From Halomonas beimenensis (GTDB lineage: Bacteria; Pseudomonadota; Gammaproteobacteria; Pseudomonadales; Halomonadaceae), in assembly GCF_002549795.1 (NCBI RefSeq), contig NZ_CP021435.1, positions 2,108,001 to 2,172,000 of the forward strand: a DNA stretch of 64,000 nt, in the 5' to 3' direction. A model generated the notes under the pieces. The model was given only the letters and a program-made list of their open reading frames with translations. It did no database searches and was not told the DNA's origin. The translations under genes were made by a program, and so were the position numbers. This document shows, piece by piece, positions 47,481 to 56,685 of the stretch. Numbering within the stretch: the stretch's first letter is position 1; every line of letters starts with the position of its first letter.

Positions 47481-48554
47481 ATGACCGATTCCACCAATCG
47501 CCCGAGCGGGGCTTCCCTCAGCTACAAGGATGCCGGTGTCGACATCGATGCCGGGAATGCCCTGGTCGACCGCATCAAGGGCGTCGCCCGCCGTACCACC
47601 CGCCCCGAGGTGATGGGTGGCCTGGGCGGCTTCGGCGCCCTGTGCCAGCTGCCCAGCGGCTATCGCGAGCCGGTGCTGGTCACCGGGACCGATGGGGTGG
47701 GCACCAAGCTGCGACTGGCCATGGACCTGGGACGCCACGACACCATCGGTATCGACCTGGTGGCCATGTGCGTCAACGACCTGGTGGTCGCCGGCGCCGA
47801 ACCGTTGCTGTTCCTCGACTACTATGCCACGGGCAAGCTCGATGTGGACATCGCCGCCGACGTGGTGAGCGGCATCGGCGAGGGTTGCGAGCAGGCCGGT
47901 TGCGCCCTGGTGGGCGGCGAGACCGCCGAGATGCCCGGCATGTACGAGGGCAACGACTACGATCTGGCCGGCTTCTGCGTCGGCGTGGTGGAGAAGGACG
48001 AGATCCTCGACGGCAGCCGCGTCGCCGAGGGCGATGTGCTGCTGGGCATGGCCTCCTCCGGCCCGCATTCCAACGGCTACTCGCTGATCCGCAAGATCCT
48101 CGAGGTCGGCGGCGCCTCCCTGGACACCGCCATCGACGGCCGTCCCCTCGGCGAGGCCCTGCTGGCCCCGACCCGCATCTACGTCAAGCCGCTGCTGTCG
48201 CTGCTCAGGGAAACCGACGTCCCGGTGCATGCCCTGTCGCATATCACCGGCGGCGGCCTCACCGAGAACCTGCCGCGGGTGCTGCCCGAGGGCGCCGCGG
48301 CCCGTATCGATGTGGCCAGCTGGCATCGCCCGGCGATCTTCGACTGGCTGCAGCAGCAGGGCAACGTCGAGGACCAGGAAATGTACCGGGTGCTGAACTG
48401 CGGCATCGGCATGGTGCTCGCGGTGCCGGCGGACAAGGCCGACCAGGCCCGAGCTCACCTCCAGGGCCTGGGCGAGACCGTCTACCGGATCGGCGAGATC
48501 GTCGCCCGGGGCGAGGGCGAGGAAATCGTTCAGCTGGAGAACCTCGGGGCATGA
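47481..48554 (+). CDS. purM: Phosphoribosylformylglycinamidine cyclo-ligase (AIR synthase)
   Basis: A 357-aa enzyme closing the imidazole ring in purine synthesis (step 5), using ATP. Signature stretches are [32 protein letters not shown] and H-I-T-G-G-G-L. The start at MTDSTNRPS has AGGACAGG upstream; an earlier ATG adds 31 unlikely residues. It is coupled to purN by a four-base overlap. Confidence 0.95.
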   Translation: MTDSTNRPSGASLSYKDAGVDIDAGNALVDRIKGVARRTTRPEVMGGLGGFGALCQLPSGYREPVLVTGTDGVGTKLRLAMDLGRHDTIGIDLVAMCVNDLVVAGAEPLLFLDYYATGKLDVDIAADVVSGIGEGCEQAGCALVGGETAEMPGMYEGNDYDLAGFCVGVVEKDEILDGSRVAEGDVLLGMASSGPHSNGYSLIRKILEVGGASLDTAIDGRPLGEALLAPTRIYVKPLLSLLRETDVPVHALSHITGGGLTENLPRVLPEGAAARIDVASWHRPAIFDWLQQQGNVEDQEMYRVLNCGIGMVLAVPADKADQARAHLQGLGETVYRIGEIVARGEGEEIVQLENLGA

Positions 48555-49291
48555 GCGAGAACGGCTACGCGAGCGACACCCTGCAGGACTTCACTCCCGA
48601 GCCCGCCGACGCCCGGCGGGTGGTGGTCCTGATCTCCGGCAGCGGCACCAACCTCCAGGCGCTGATCGACGCCCAGCAGCACGACGAACTGGGCGGCGAG
48701 ATCGTCGCGGTGATCTCCAACCAGCCCGACGCCTACGGACTCCAGCGGGCCCGGGAAGCCGGCATCGACGCCGTCGCCCTGCCCCACCGCGAGTACGAGA
48801 GCCGGGAGGCCTTCGACGGCGCCCTGATCAAGGTCATCGAGCGTCACGAGCCCGACCTGGTGGTGCTGGCCGGCTTCATGCGCATCCTCACGCCACGCTT
48901 CGTGCAGCGTTTCCTGGGGCGGATGCTCAACATCCATCCCTCGCTGCTCCCTGCCTACCAGGGCCTGCATACCCATGCCCGGGCGCTCGCCGACGGTGCG
49001 GTCGAGCACGGCTGCAGCGTGCACTTCGTCACCGAGGAGCTCGACGGCGGTCCGGTGGCGATCCAGGCTGCGGTGGCGATCGCCCCGGACGAGACCGAGG
49101 ACAGCCTGAAGGCCAAGGTCCAGGCCCGGGAGCACCTGATCTTCCCCATCGCCGTGCGCTGGTTCCTCGAAGGCCGCCTGCGGCTGGAGGGCGATGCCGC
49201 CACCATGGACGGCACCCCCCTGCCGCCCACCGGCATGCGCCTCTCCCACGCCGACGCCGCCGAGGAGCTGGACGAGGACGCCGAGGAGTAA
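48551..49291 (+). CDS. purN: Phosphoribosylglycinamide formyltransferase
   Basis: A 246-aa enzyme that formylates GAR with 10-formyl-tetrahydrofolate. The N-terminal [14 protein letters not shown] phosphate loop, the catalytic [16 protein letters not shown] and the later D-E-T-E-D-S-L motif are intact. It is longer than E. coli PurN (212 aa): an N-terminal tail of about 20 residues and an acidic C-terminal tail (D-E-D-A-E-E) are added. Its stop codon runs directly into a heptamer repeat array. Confidence 0.94.
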   Translation: MSENGYASDTLQDFTPEPADARRVVVLISGSGTNLQALIDAQQHDELGGEIVAVISNQPDAYGLQRAREAGIDAVALPHREYESREAFDGALIKVIERHEPDLVVLAGFMRILTPRFVQRFLGRMLNIHPSLLPAYQGLHTHARALADGAVEHGCSVHFVTEELDGGPVAIQAAVAIAPDETEDSLKAKVQAREHLIFPIAVRWFLEGRLRLEGDAATMDGTPLPPTGMRLSHADAAEELDEDAEE

Positions 49292-49346
49292 GCTGCAAGC
49301 TGCAAGCTGCAAGCTGCAAGCTGCAAGCTGCAAGCTGCAAGCTGCA
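49291..49346 (+). repeat. Heptanucleotide array (AGCTGCA)x8 after purN
   Basis: Eight perfect copies of AGCTGCA start at the last base of the purN stop codon. The reverse complement of the same unit forms an array between ureC and ureE. Confidence 0.95.
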
Positions 49347-49375
49347 AGTAAGCAGCGTGAAATAATATGCAGCAA

Positions 49376-49413
49376 AAGAAGACCCCGAAAGTCTCGGCTT
49401 TCGGGGTCTTCTT
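49376..49413. terminator. Bidirectional terminator between purN and dcd
   Basis: AAGAAGACCCCGAAAG and its complement form a perfect 16-bp stem with a 6-base loop. The A-rich and T-rich flanks suit both directions. Confidence 0.85.
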
Positions 49414-49440
49414 GTCTTCGAGGTAGTATCTCAAACTCAA

Positions 49441-49580
49441 GAAAGCAGCCGATTTGCGCAGCGAGCGATGGCAGGCTGGGTGCCGCCGGAGCACAGGAAC
49501 CGGAGTGTAGCCTGCTACATGAGGATTCCGAGCACCGCCGGCGCGCAGGATGGCAAGCGCAGCAGCAAATCGACGCTTTC
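49441..49580. repeat. Large imperfect palindrome, likely dispersed mobile-type repeat
   Basis: About 140 bp with outer arms GAAAGCAGCCGATTTGC and GCAAATCGACGCTTTC and a central TGTAGC-CT-GCTACA dyad. Inner arms pair partially (GCGATGGCAGG with CCTGCGCGCC-type stretches). The element abuts the dcd stop codon. Size and form suggest a non-autonomous, REP- or MITE-like repeat; other copies are not in this window. Confidence 0.6.
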
Positions 49581-50147
49581 TCAGGTTCGGGGAAGGGTCA
49601 CGCCCCGCTGCCCCATGTACTTGCCACCGCGGTCCTTGTAGGAGATATCGCAGACCTCGTCGGACTCCAGGAACAGCATCTGGGCCACCCCCTCGTTGGC
49701 GTAGATCTTGGCCGGCAGGTTGGTGGTGTTGGAGAATTCCAGGGTGACGTGCCCCTCCCACTCCGGCTCCAGCGGCGTGACGTTGACGATGATGCCGCAG
49801 CGCGCGTAGGTGGACTTGCCGAGACAGATGGTCAGCACGCTGCGCGGGATACGGAAGTACTCCACCGTCCGGGCCAGGGCGAAGGAGTTGGGCGGGATCA
49901 CGCAGACGTCGCCCTTGACGTCGACGAAGCTCTTGTCGTCGAAGCCCTTGGGGTCCACCACGGCGGAGTGGATGTTGGTGAACACCTTGAACTCGTCGGC
50001 GCAGCGCACGTCGTAGCCGTAGCTGGACGTCCCGTAGGAGATCACCCGCCGATCGTTCACATAGCGCACCTGGTCGGCCTCGAAGGGCTCGATCATGCCT
50101 TCCCGCTCGGCCATGCGGCGGATCCAGTGGTCGGATTTGATGCTCAT
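49581..50147 (-). CDS. dcd: dCTP deaminase
   Basis: A 188-aa trimeric enzyme that deaminates dCTP to dUTP for thymidylate synthesis. Family stretches include S-S-Y-G-Y-D-V-R, the catalytic-region [23 protein letters not shown] and the C-terminal [10 protein letters not shown]. Length matches the family. It is next to mrp on the same strand with a hairpin between. Confidence 0.95.
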   Translation of the reverse strand: MSIKSDHWIRRMAEREGMIEPFEADQVRYVNDRRVISYGTSSYGYDVRCADEFKVFTNIHSAVVDPKGFDDKSFVDVKGDVCVIPPNSFALARTVEYFRIPRSVLTICLGKSTYARCGIIVNVTPLEPEWEGHVTLEFSNTTNLPAKIYANEGVAQMLFLESDEVCDISYKDRGGKYMGQRGVTLPRT

Positions 50148-50180
50148 GGGTCGTCCTGCTGGGTGAAATGGAAATGCAAA

Positions 50181-50203
50181 GGGGCCGCCATGATAGCGGC
50201 CCC
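50181..50203 (-). terminator. Terminator after mrp
   Basis: GGGGCCGC and GCGGCCCC form an 8-bp stem with a 7-base loop, followed on the minus strand by UUUGCAUUU. Confidence 0.6.
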
Positions 50204-50250
50204 GGGCGAGGGCGTCACTTCCCGTGGGCGGGAACCACGGGCGGTCCGCC

Positions 50251-51057
50251 TCAGTCGCTGAAGGAAATTTCCGGGCCCTCGTCCGCCGCCGCGCCCTTGA
50301 GCTGCTCGGCCACCTGGCGGGCCATGGCGCGCAGGCTGGCCGTGGTCTCGCCTTCCGGCTCGGCGACCACGGTGGGCCGGCCGCCGTCGGCCTGCTCGCG
50401 GATGGAGAGCGCCAGCGGAAGCCGACCGAGCAGTCGAGTGTCGTACTCCCTGGCGATACGCTCGCCGCCGCCCTCGCCGAAGATCGGCTCGCTGTGCCCG
50501 CAGTTCGAGCACACGTGAAGGCTCATGTTCTCCACCACCCCGAGTACCGGCACGTTCACCTTGCGGAACATCTCGATGCCCTTGCGGGCATCGAGCAGGG
50601 CGATGTCCTGGGGCGTGGTGACGATCACCGCGCCGTCCACCGGCACCTTCTGGGCCAGGGTCAGCTGGATGTCGCCGGTACCCGGCGGCATGTCGATGAA
50701 CAGCACGTCGAGGTCGTCCCAGACGGTCTGGGTCAGCAGCTGCTGGAAGGCACCGGCCACCATGGGCCCGCGCCAGACCATGGGCTCACGGGTGTCGACC
50801 ATGAAGGCCATCGACATGGCCTGGAGCCCGTGAGCCTGCAGCGGCTTCATGCGGTTCTCGCCGGCGGCCTCGGGCCGCACGCCCTCGCCGACCCCGAGCA
50901 TCTGGGCCTGGCTGGGGCCATGGATATCGGCATCCAGGATGCCCACGCGGTAGCCCTCGGCGGCCATGGCCAGCGCCAGGTTGACGGCGACGGTGGACTT
51001 GCCCACCCCGCCCTTGCCGGACGCCACGGCGACGATGTGCTTGACCCCTTCGATCAC
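50251..51057 (-). CDS. mrp: Mrp/ApbC-type iron-sulfur cluster carrier ATPase, short form
   Basis: A 268-aa P-loop ATPase with deviant Walker [26 protein letters not shown] and the cluster-binding C-S-N-C. It carries Fe-S clusters to apoproteins. It lacks the roughly 90-residue N-terminal DUF59 domain of E. coli Mrp and corresponds to the short class. The start is GTG (51057), six bases after AGGAG; no ATG fits, and the longer frame consists of Arg/Pro-rich antisense noise. Confidence 0.9.
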   Translation of the reverse strand: MIEGVKHIVAVASGKGGVGKSTVAVNLALAMAAEGYRVGILDADIHGPSQAQMLGVGEGVRPEAAGENRMKPLQAHGLQAMSMAFMVDTREPMVWRGPMVAGAFQQLLTQTVWDDLDVLFIDMPPGTGDIQLTLAQKVPVDGAVIVTTPQDIALLDARKGIEMFRKVNVPVLGVVENMSLHVCSNCGHSEPIFGEGGGERIAREYDTRLLGRLPLALSIREQADGGRPTVVAEPEGETTASLRAMARQVAEQLKGAAADEGPEISFSD

Positions 51058-51172
51058 GACTCGCTCCTTACCTGCGGTTGGGACGGCCCGCCAGTATACC
51101 CGGGCGGCCCGCGGACAATGCAATGCCGCGCCCCTGCCCGACAGCGACAGGGACGCCGAGGGGGGATCGAGC

Positions 51173-52093
51173 TCAGGGGTCGGCCGGCGCCTGCTCCTCG
51201 GTGGCGGACGCTTCGGCCTCGGTGGCGGCGGCCCGCTCGGCCACCTCGTCGCTGAGCTCCACCAGGCGTTCCCGCCAGCTGGCCACATCCCGCTCGAGCT
51301 GCTCGAGCTGGCGGCGCCGGTCGACGATCCGGGCATCCAGTTCGGCCAGTTCCTCGCGGCCGGCCTGCACCTGCGCCTGGGTGTCGCGAAGTTCGTCACG
51401 GGCGGCGTCGCGCTGGGACTGCAGCGTCGCCTGCTGCTCGCGCAGGCCGGCCAGTCGTTCCTGGAGCTCCTCGACCCGTGCCTCGAGGCCGGTCAACTCC
51501 TCGACCACCGCCCCTCGACGGCTCTCGGCCTCCTGCTGCGCCTGCTCCGCCTGCTCCCGGGCGGCCTGGGCCTGGTCACGGGCCTGTTCCGCCGCCTGAC
51601 GACCGTCTTCCGCCTCCTGGCGGGCGGCCTGAGCCTCGTCCCGTGCCTGCTCCGCCTCGGCCGCCTGCTGCTGGACCTCGGCCAGGGCGGACCGGGCCTC
51701 GGAGAGGCGCGACTCCGCCGTCTCGGCCTCCTCGGTCGCCGCCGCCACCCGGGTGCTGGTGTCCGCGAGCCGTGTTTCCGCGGCCTCGATCTCACCGCTG
51801 ATCCGCTCCAGTCGGGCCAGGCCTTCCTGGCGACGGGACTCCAACGACTCGATCCCCGCGCGCAGGTCGGCAAGCTCGGTCTCGGCGGCGTTCAATTCAT
51901 CGAGGCGCGTCGCCAGGGCCTCGTTCTCCGCCATGGCCGTCTCCAGTCGGGACTGCAGCGACACACGGGCCTCGTTGCTGGAGCTGACGCTGGACTGGGC
52001 GACCAGCGCCCAGATGATGGCAACCACCGCCACGCCCGCCAGGGCCCTGACACGGTTGTCCCGAAACAGCTCGCGTAACGTCGTCTCGGCCAT
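51173..52093 (-). CDS. Membrane-anchored coiled-coil protein
   Basis: A 306-aa protein with a short cytoplasmic N-terminus, one membrane helix (about residues 17-33) and a long Ala/Glu/Gln/Arg coiled coil to about residue 285. Repeats such as A-R-E-Q-A-E-Q-A-Q-Q-E-A-E show a heptad pattern. The tail is acidic. No known domain was recognised; a structural or envelope-spanning role is possible. Composition bias means database matches will be unspecific. The start (MAETTLREL) is taken over one 22 codons upstream. Confidence 0.7.
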   Translation of the reverse strand: MAETTLRELFRDNRVRALAGVAVVAIIWALVAQSSVSSSNEARVSLQSRLETAMAENEALATRLDELNAAETELADLRAGIESLESRRQEGLARLERISGEIEAAETRLADTSTRVAAATEEAETAESRLSEARSALAEVQQQAAEAEQARDEAQAARQEAEDGRQAAEQARDQAQAAREQAEQAQQEAESRRGAVVEELTGLEARVEELQERLAGLREQQATLQSQRDAARDELRDTQAQVQAGREELAELDARIVDRRRQLEQLERDVASWRERLVELSDEVAERAAATEAEASATEEQAPADP

Positions 52094-52277
52094 AGCCTCA
52101 TTCCTCCCGACACCGGATGCGCCTGCCGGCGAGCCTTCGCCGGCCACCGGTTTCAGCATAGATCAGTCACCGCCGATCTGGCGTCCGGCAGCGTCCTCTC
52201 GGGAAGGCCGGCTCTGGATTGGCAAGCCCCGCGGTTCGCGGCATATCATGCCGGTAAGCCTCCAGACCGGCACGCCC

Positions 52278-53198
52278 ATGATTCCACCTCAGGCTCGCGC
52301 CCGCCATTTCCGTCAGACGAGACGGACACTCCACTTTACCTGGCGGGTCCTCGGCGCCTTCGTGCGCAACCGGGGGATCCTGCTGGCCGGCGGGGTGGGC
52401 TACAACATCCTGCTCTCGATCGTGCCGCTCTTCGCCCTGCTGGTGGTGCTGCTGGCTCGGGTGGTGGACGAGCAACACCTGCTCGCCGTGCTGGCCATCC
52501 AGGCACGCCATCTCGCCCCGGCCCATGCCGAGGTATTGCTCGGGGCGGTACGCTCGCTGCTCGATTCCCGGGACGCCATCGGCATCCTCGGGATTCCCGT
52601 GCTGCTGGTCTTCAGCTCCTTCGCCTTCCGCATGCTCGAGGACGCACTGGCCATCATCTTCCATGCCCCGGACATCCACGCCGGCCGGTCGCTCTGGGTC
52701 TCGGTGCTGATGCCCTATGCGTTCATGGTGGTGCTGGGAGCGGGCCTGATGGGCCTGACCCTGCTGGTCAGCCTCGCCGACGCCGTCAATACGCTGTGGA
52801 TGGCGATGCTCGGCCGCGAGCTGCCCCTGGCAGGGCTGTCCGGGACCGCCCTCAACCTGACCAGTTTCGCCGGGGTCTTCCTGCTGTTCAGCGCCATCTA
52901 CAAGGTGATGCCGGTGGTCCGGGTGGCCCTGAGGCGGGCCATCGTCGGCGGCTTCGTGGCCGCGCTGCTCTGGGAGGGGGTGCGGCTGCTGCTGGTCTTC
53001 TACTTCGAGAACCTGTCCTTCGTGAACGCCGTCTACGGCTCGCTGGCCACGCTGATCGCCGTGCTGCTGACCCTGGAAGCCGGCGCCGTCATCCTGCTGC
53101 TCGGCGCCCAGGTGATCGCCGAGCTCGAGCGCAACGCCCGACTCGGGGTGCCCTGGTACCTGGACCCGCGACACGAGGCCGTGACCCATGTCGACTAG
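52278..53198 (+). CDS. yihY: YihY/BrkB family inner-membrane protein
   Basis: A 306-aa protein with about six membrane helices and the family stretches L-L-A-G-G-V-G-Y-N-I-L-L-S-I-V-P-L-F-A-L and F-V-N-A-V-Y-G-S-L-A-T-L-I. The family was once mislabelled RNase BN; function is unsettled. Two starts are possible (52248 and 52278), neither with a clear ribosome site; the second is given. It converges on a phospholipase D-like gene. Confidence 0.82.
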   Translation: MIPPQARARHFRQTRRTLHFTWRVLGAFVRNRGILLAGGVGYNILLSIVPLFALLVVLLARVVDEQHLLAVLAIQARHLAPAHAEVLLGAVRSLLDSRDAIGILGIPVLLVFSSFAFRMLEDALAIIFHAPDIHAGRSLWVSVLMPYAFMVVLGAGLMGLTLLVSLADAVNTLWMAMLGRELPLAGLSGTALNLTSFAGVFLLFSAIYKVMPVVRVALRRAIVGGFVAALLWEGVRLLLVFYFENLSFVNAVYGSLATLIAVLLTLEAGAVILLLGAQVIAELERNARLGVPWYLDPRHEAVTHVD

Positions 53199-53247
53199 AC
53201 GGTCCAGGGAGGCGCTCGACAGGCGCCGGATGCCCCGCTGCCGGGGA

Positions 53248-54699
53248 CTAGAAGGTCGAAAGCCCCGTGACCTCCATCACTCGATACCGCCAGTACGCCA
53301 GTCGCCCCATGGCATGCTTCGCGGCATGGGGATGGCTGGTGGTGCGCTCGGGCGTGGAATGCCAGCGACGGGCGAAGAAGGCGTCCGCCTCGGCCAGGGC
53401 GGGCAGGGTCGGCGGCCCGACCAGGCGCACGCTGGTCTCGAGGTTGAGGTCATCGAGGTTGCGGCGGGTGAAGTTGGCCGAGCCGAGAATCATCTCCACT
53501 TCGCCCCCATCGGCGGGATGGCGCAGCAGTAGCTTGGTGTGGCATTGCTCGCCGCGGGTCGCGCACCACCGAACCGGGATGCCCGCCGTCGTCAGCTCCT
53601 CGGCCACCGGACGGTTGGGAATCCCGCCCTTGTCGATGCCGAAGGCCTCGTGATTGGGGTCGAGCAGCACGCGAACCGTCACGCCCCGGCGATGGGCGGC
53701 GATGAGTGCCTCGACGATCTCGCGATGAGCCAGGTAGAAGACCGCGACGTCGACTCGATCCCCTTCCCCCGCCCGATCCACGACGGTCACCAGGGCATCG
53801 CGGATGGCGCCTTCGGTGAGCACCTGCAAGCGTGCCCCGGGCAAATCGTCCTCGGCCACCGGCGGTCGGGGTCCGGGCAGCGAGACCCCGGACCAGCCGG
53901 CCACCGCACGCTCCGAGGCCAGCAGGTCGAGCGCGGCCGCCCCCGAGAAGCGCAGCGCCACGTTGCCGTGCAGGCTGCTGGCATCGTGGGCATTGGCCGA
54001 GGTCACCAGGCCGGCCCAGCCGTCGCCCTCGTCCACCACCAGGGTCTTGCGGTGATTGGCGTTGAAGTTGGCCATGGCGAGATAGCTGCGCAGGGTTACC
54101 CGCCCGGGCCCCAGGGCGTTGGGCAGCCAGCCCGCCGAGGCGCTGTTGCCCACCCAGCGGGGGCCCAGGTGCCAGAGACCCGACCACAGCGGGTTGGAGG
54201 CCCGCAGCCGATTGAGGTCCGTCAGCACCACCTCCACGCCGGCCGCGCGCAGCCGTTCCAGGTGATCGAGCCGGAGCCCGCCGTAGAGGGTGTTCAAGGG
54301 ATCGGTGATCACCACCGCGCGGAGCTCCGGGTGGCGGGCCCGCTGTCGGATCAGCGCCTCGGTGAGCTCGGTCGAGAGCGGCCGGAACTCGGCGCCTCGC
54401 GCCTGGCCCGCGAAGTCGTTGAACAGGAACATGTCGACCACCGCCAGGCGACGGGCCTGGCCGATCATCGCCAGCACCTCGTCGAAGATCGCCTGTCGAC
54501 GGTGCCTGCGCCCCTCGGCGTCGTACCAGGTCTCGTCGATCAGGAAACGGACCTCGCCGGCCGGACGCAGCGGATGGGCCGACCCGATGCCCTCGGGGAG
54601 AGGCTTGTAGCGTTGCCAGGCGCCCATGACCGCCCAGGCCAGGATCAAGGCAACCAGTATCCCCCACGCCATGGGCATCCTCCCCCGTCTCGCCGACAT
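53248..54699 (-). CDS. Phospholipase D-family protein (cardiolipin-synthase-like)
   Basis: A 483-aa protein with one N-terminal membrane anchor (about residues 10-27) and two HKD-type motifs: N-H-R-K-T-L-V-V-D-E near 216 and C-H-T-K-L-L-L-R-H near 391, each followed by a G/T-S-A-N motif. Both active-site halves are therefore present. Such enzymes transfer phosphatidyl groups or cleave phosphodiesters. Cardiolipin synthase ClsC-type or a PLD-like hydrolase are both possible. Confidence 0.78.
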   Translation of the reverse strand: MSARRGRMPMAWGILVALILAWAVMGAWQRYKPLPEGIGSAHPLRPAGEVRFLIDETWYDAEGRRHRRQAIFDEVLAMIGQARRLAVVDMFLFNDFAGQARGAEFRPLSTELTEALIRQRARHPELRAVVITDPLNTLYGGLRLDHLERLRAAGVEVVLTDLNRLRASNPLWSGLWHLGPRWVGNSASAGWLPNALGPGRVTLRSYLAMANFNANHRKTLVVDEGDGWAGLVTSANAHDASSLHGNVALRFSGAAALDLLASERAVAGWSGVSLPGPRPPVAEDDLPGARLQVLTEGAIRDALVTVVDRAGEGDRVDVAVFYLAHREIVEALIAAHRRGVTVRVLLDPNHEAFGIDKGGIPNRPVAEELTTAGIPVRWCATRGEQCHTKLLLRHPADGGEVEMILGSANFTRRNLDDLNLETSVRLVGPPTLPALAEADAFFARRWHSTPERTTSHPHAAKHAMGRLAYWRYRVMEVTGLSTF

Positions 54700-54798
54700 C
54701 CTTGATGCTCCCTGCCCGAACGACGCGCCGCGTGATGGCGACGCCTCTCGGAAGCATACCTCGAAGCGGGACAGGGGTGCAGCCGGGCAGGCGGCCCC

Positions 54799-55014
54799 TC
54801 AGTGGCCCGAGCGAGTGCGCTCGCGTCGACGCAGGGACCGCAACAGCAGGGCCACGCCCAGGGAGGCCAGGCCGGCGACGGCCAGCAAGGCCAGCAGGGG
54901 GAACTCGGTGGGGTGCTGGTGCAGCGAGGGCGCGCCATGGCCGGGGTGGCCCAGCACCGGGGTGGCCAGCGTGGTCAGTGCGGGAACCGTGAATACGGCG
55001 GTGATCCGGGACAT
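54799..55014 (-). CDS. Small His-containing membrane protein after ureG
   Basis: A 71-aa protein with a hydrophobic start resembling a signal peptide, a short histidine-bearing loop (G-H-P-G-H-G-A-P-S-L-H-Q-H-P, five His) and one membrane helix followed by an Arg-rich tail. AGGAG lies nine bases before the ATG. It begins 50 bases after ureG on the same strand. The G-H-P-G-H-G loop recalls the start of HupE/UreJ nickel permeases, but the protein is too short to be one. A nickel-related role is only a guess. Confidence 0.55.
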   Translation of the reverse strand: MSRITAVFTVPALTTLATPVLGHPGHGAPSLHQHPTEFPLLALLAVAGLASLGVALLLRSLRRRERTRSGH

Positions 55015-55064
55015 CGGTGTGGTCTCCTGAAGGTAGGAAAGGGAAGGCAAGGCGAGGGACCCGT

Positions 55065-55754
55065 TCAGTCGGACGCCTCGGCCCGGTGCTCCGGCGGCCG
55101 GCGTTCCGGCGGCAGGCGTTCCGGCGGCAGGCGTTCCGGCGGCCGCCGGTCGGGGAGCATGCCGCGATCGAGCAGGAAGGCGATGATCTCCTCCAGGCCG
55201 ACGCCGTCGTGCAGATTGGTGAACACGAAGGGACGCTCGCCGCGCATCATGCGGGCATCGCGCTCCATCACCGCGAGGGAGGCATGCACCTGCTCGGCGA
55301 TGTCGATCTTGTTGATGATCAGCAGGTCCGACTTGGTGATACCGGGGCCGCCCTTGCGGGGGATCTTGTCGCCGGCCGAGACGTCGATGACGTAGAGCGT
55401 CAGGTCGGAGAGCTCGGGGCTGAAGGTCGCCGAGAGGTTGTCGCCGCCGGACTCGACCAGCACCAGCTCGAGCCCGGGATGACTCGCCTGCAGGTCGTCG
55501 ATGGCGGCGAGGTTCATGGAGGCGTCCTCGCGGATGGCGGTATGCGGGCAACCGCCGGTCTCGACGCCGAGGATGCGATCCGCCGGCAGCGCCTCGTGGC
55601 GGGTCAGGAAGTCGGCGTCCTCGCGAGTGTAGATGTCGTTGGTGACCACGGCGATATCGTAGTGATCCCGCAGGGCCAGGCACAGCCGCTTGAGCAGCGC
55701 CGTCTTGCCGGAGCCCACCGGGCCGCCGACGCCGATCCGCAGGCAATGGGTCAT
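55065..55754 (-). CDS. ureG: Urease accessory GTPase UreG
   Basis: A 229-aa SIMIBI GTPase that drives nickel insertion into urease. The P-loop is [12 protein letters not shown], and the metal-relay motif C-P-H ([14 protein letters not shown]) and [12 protein letters not shown] are intact. The core ends near residue 203; a tail of four P-P-E-R/H units from 15-bp repeats follows and is not usual. The second of two adjacent ATGs has AAGGAG at the better distance. A 250-base gap separates it from ureF. Confidence 0.93.
   Translation of the reverse strand: MTHCLRIGVGGPVGSGKTALLKRLCLALRDHYDIAVVTNDIYTREDADFLTRHEALPADRILGVETGGCPHTAIREDASMNLAAIDDLQASHPGLELVLVESGGDNLSATFSPELSDLTLYVIDVSAGDKIPRKGGPGITKSDLLIINKIDIAEQVHASLAVMERDARMMRGERPFVFTNLHDGVGLEEIIAFLLDRGMLPDRRPPERLPPERLPPERRPPEHRAEASD
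55090..55149 (-). repeat. 15-bp repeats encoding the UreG tail
   Basis: Four near-identical 15-bp units (TCCGGCGGCAGGCGT and variants on the plus strand) encode P-P-E-R-L/R. Period is a multiple of three, so copy changes keep the frame. Confidence 0.9.
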
Positions 55755-56004
55755 CATTTCTCTCCTTGTCCGCCATGGCGGCTCTATCAAGTTTGCAATG
55801 CCGGAGGCCAGTCGCTGCCGAATCCACCTTGCGCGGCCGCTGTCGACTCGGCCGAGGCGACGCGGTCGATCTTCAGGGAAGAAGATCGAGGCGAGCCGGC
55901 ACAAGGATGTGCCGTCTTGCCGACCGCAGGAGACCGGCAGAGACGTCAGGGTTTCGGACGCGTGGCGTGGTGAGCGCAGCGTGCTGGCCTGGCATCCTCA
56001 TGGA
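55755..56004 (-). other. ureF-ureG gap with hairpins
   Basis: This 250-base gap is unusual inside a urease operon. It holds TCGATCTTC/GAAGATCGA (55866-55889, 9-bp stem, 6-base loop) and a GGCACA/TGTGCC hairpin. No gene is supported. It could be a repeat element or carry an extra promoter for ureG. Confidence 0.4.
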
Positions 56005-56685
56005 TCAGCTCCTGAACAACCGCGAGTACTGGGTCTCGTGCTGGGCGCTGGCCAGCGCCAGGCCGGGCAGCATGGGACCGAGTGCGTCGTCGTCGCGCAC
56101 GAGGGCCGCGTCCACCGCGCTCGAAAGCGCCGGGCGCAGGCGCTCGATCAGCCGCTGGGCGGCGGTGTGGCCGAGCGGCAGCGCCTTGCAGGCCACGGCG
56201 AGCTGGTTCTCTAGCCAGGCCCAGGCGAAGCCGAGCAGCGCCTGGCGTGGCGCCACGCCACGGGCATGGGCCAGCCAGGCGAAGACACCGACGTAGCCCA
56301 TGCCCTCCAGGCGCGACGGCGTCGGGGGCGTCAGCTCGAGGCTCTTCACCAGCCGTGTCAGGGCGGCGCCGAGGCGCGCCTCCTCGGCGGCCAGCTCGGC
56401 GGTCTCGCGGGTGGCCGCGAGCCAGCCGTTCCAGTGCCGGAGCGCATCGGGGTCGTCCACGGCCCAGGCCGCCATGAGGCGCGCCAGGGCCGGCAGTTCG
56501 CAGCGCCCCAGGCCGTCGTCGAGCACGCCTTCCAGCCAGTCGCCTAGATCATCCTCGCCGCGCACCCAGCCCAGCTCGAAGGCGCTCTCCAGGCCCTGGG
56601 ACCAGGCGAAGGCGCCGATCGGCAGCGCCGGGCTGACCAGCTGCATCAGCCCCAGCAGCGCCAGGTCGTCCGACTCAGTGGGCAT
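56005..56685 (-). CDS. ureF: Urease accessory protein UreF
   Basis: A 226-aa helical chaperone that joins UreD and UreG on apo-urease. The family N-terminus L-A-L-L-G-L-M-Q-L-V-S-P-A-L-P-I-G-A-F-A-W-S-Q-G-L-E is clear. The start at M-P-T-E-S-D-D is used; an ATG two codons upstream is equally possible. It overlaps ureE by 11 bases, so the His-codon run of ureE lies over the ureF start. Confidence 0.92.
   Translation of the reverse strand: MPTESDDLALLGLMQLVSPALPIGAFAWSQGLESAFELGWVRGEDDLGDWLEGVLDDGLGRCELPALARLMAAWAVDDPDALRHWNGWLAATRETAELAAEEARLGAALTRLVKSLELTPPTPSRLEGMGYVGVFAWLAHARGVAPRQALLGFAWAWLENQLAVACKALPLGHTAAQRLIERLRPALSSAVDAALVRDDDALGPMLPGLALASAQHETQYSRLFRS

Noticed and set aside
49291..49346. 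Possible CRISPR array
   Set aside because: Units are seven bases with no spacers, and no cas genes are nearby.
51173..52093. SMC-like or MukB-type chromosome protein
   Set aside because: Only a simple coiled coil behind one membrane helix is visible, with no ATPase heads.
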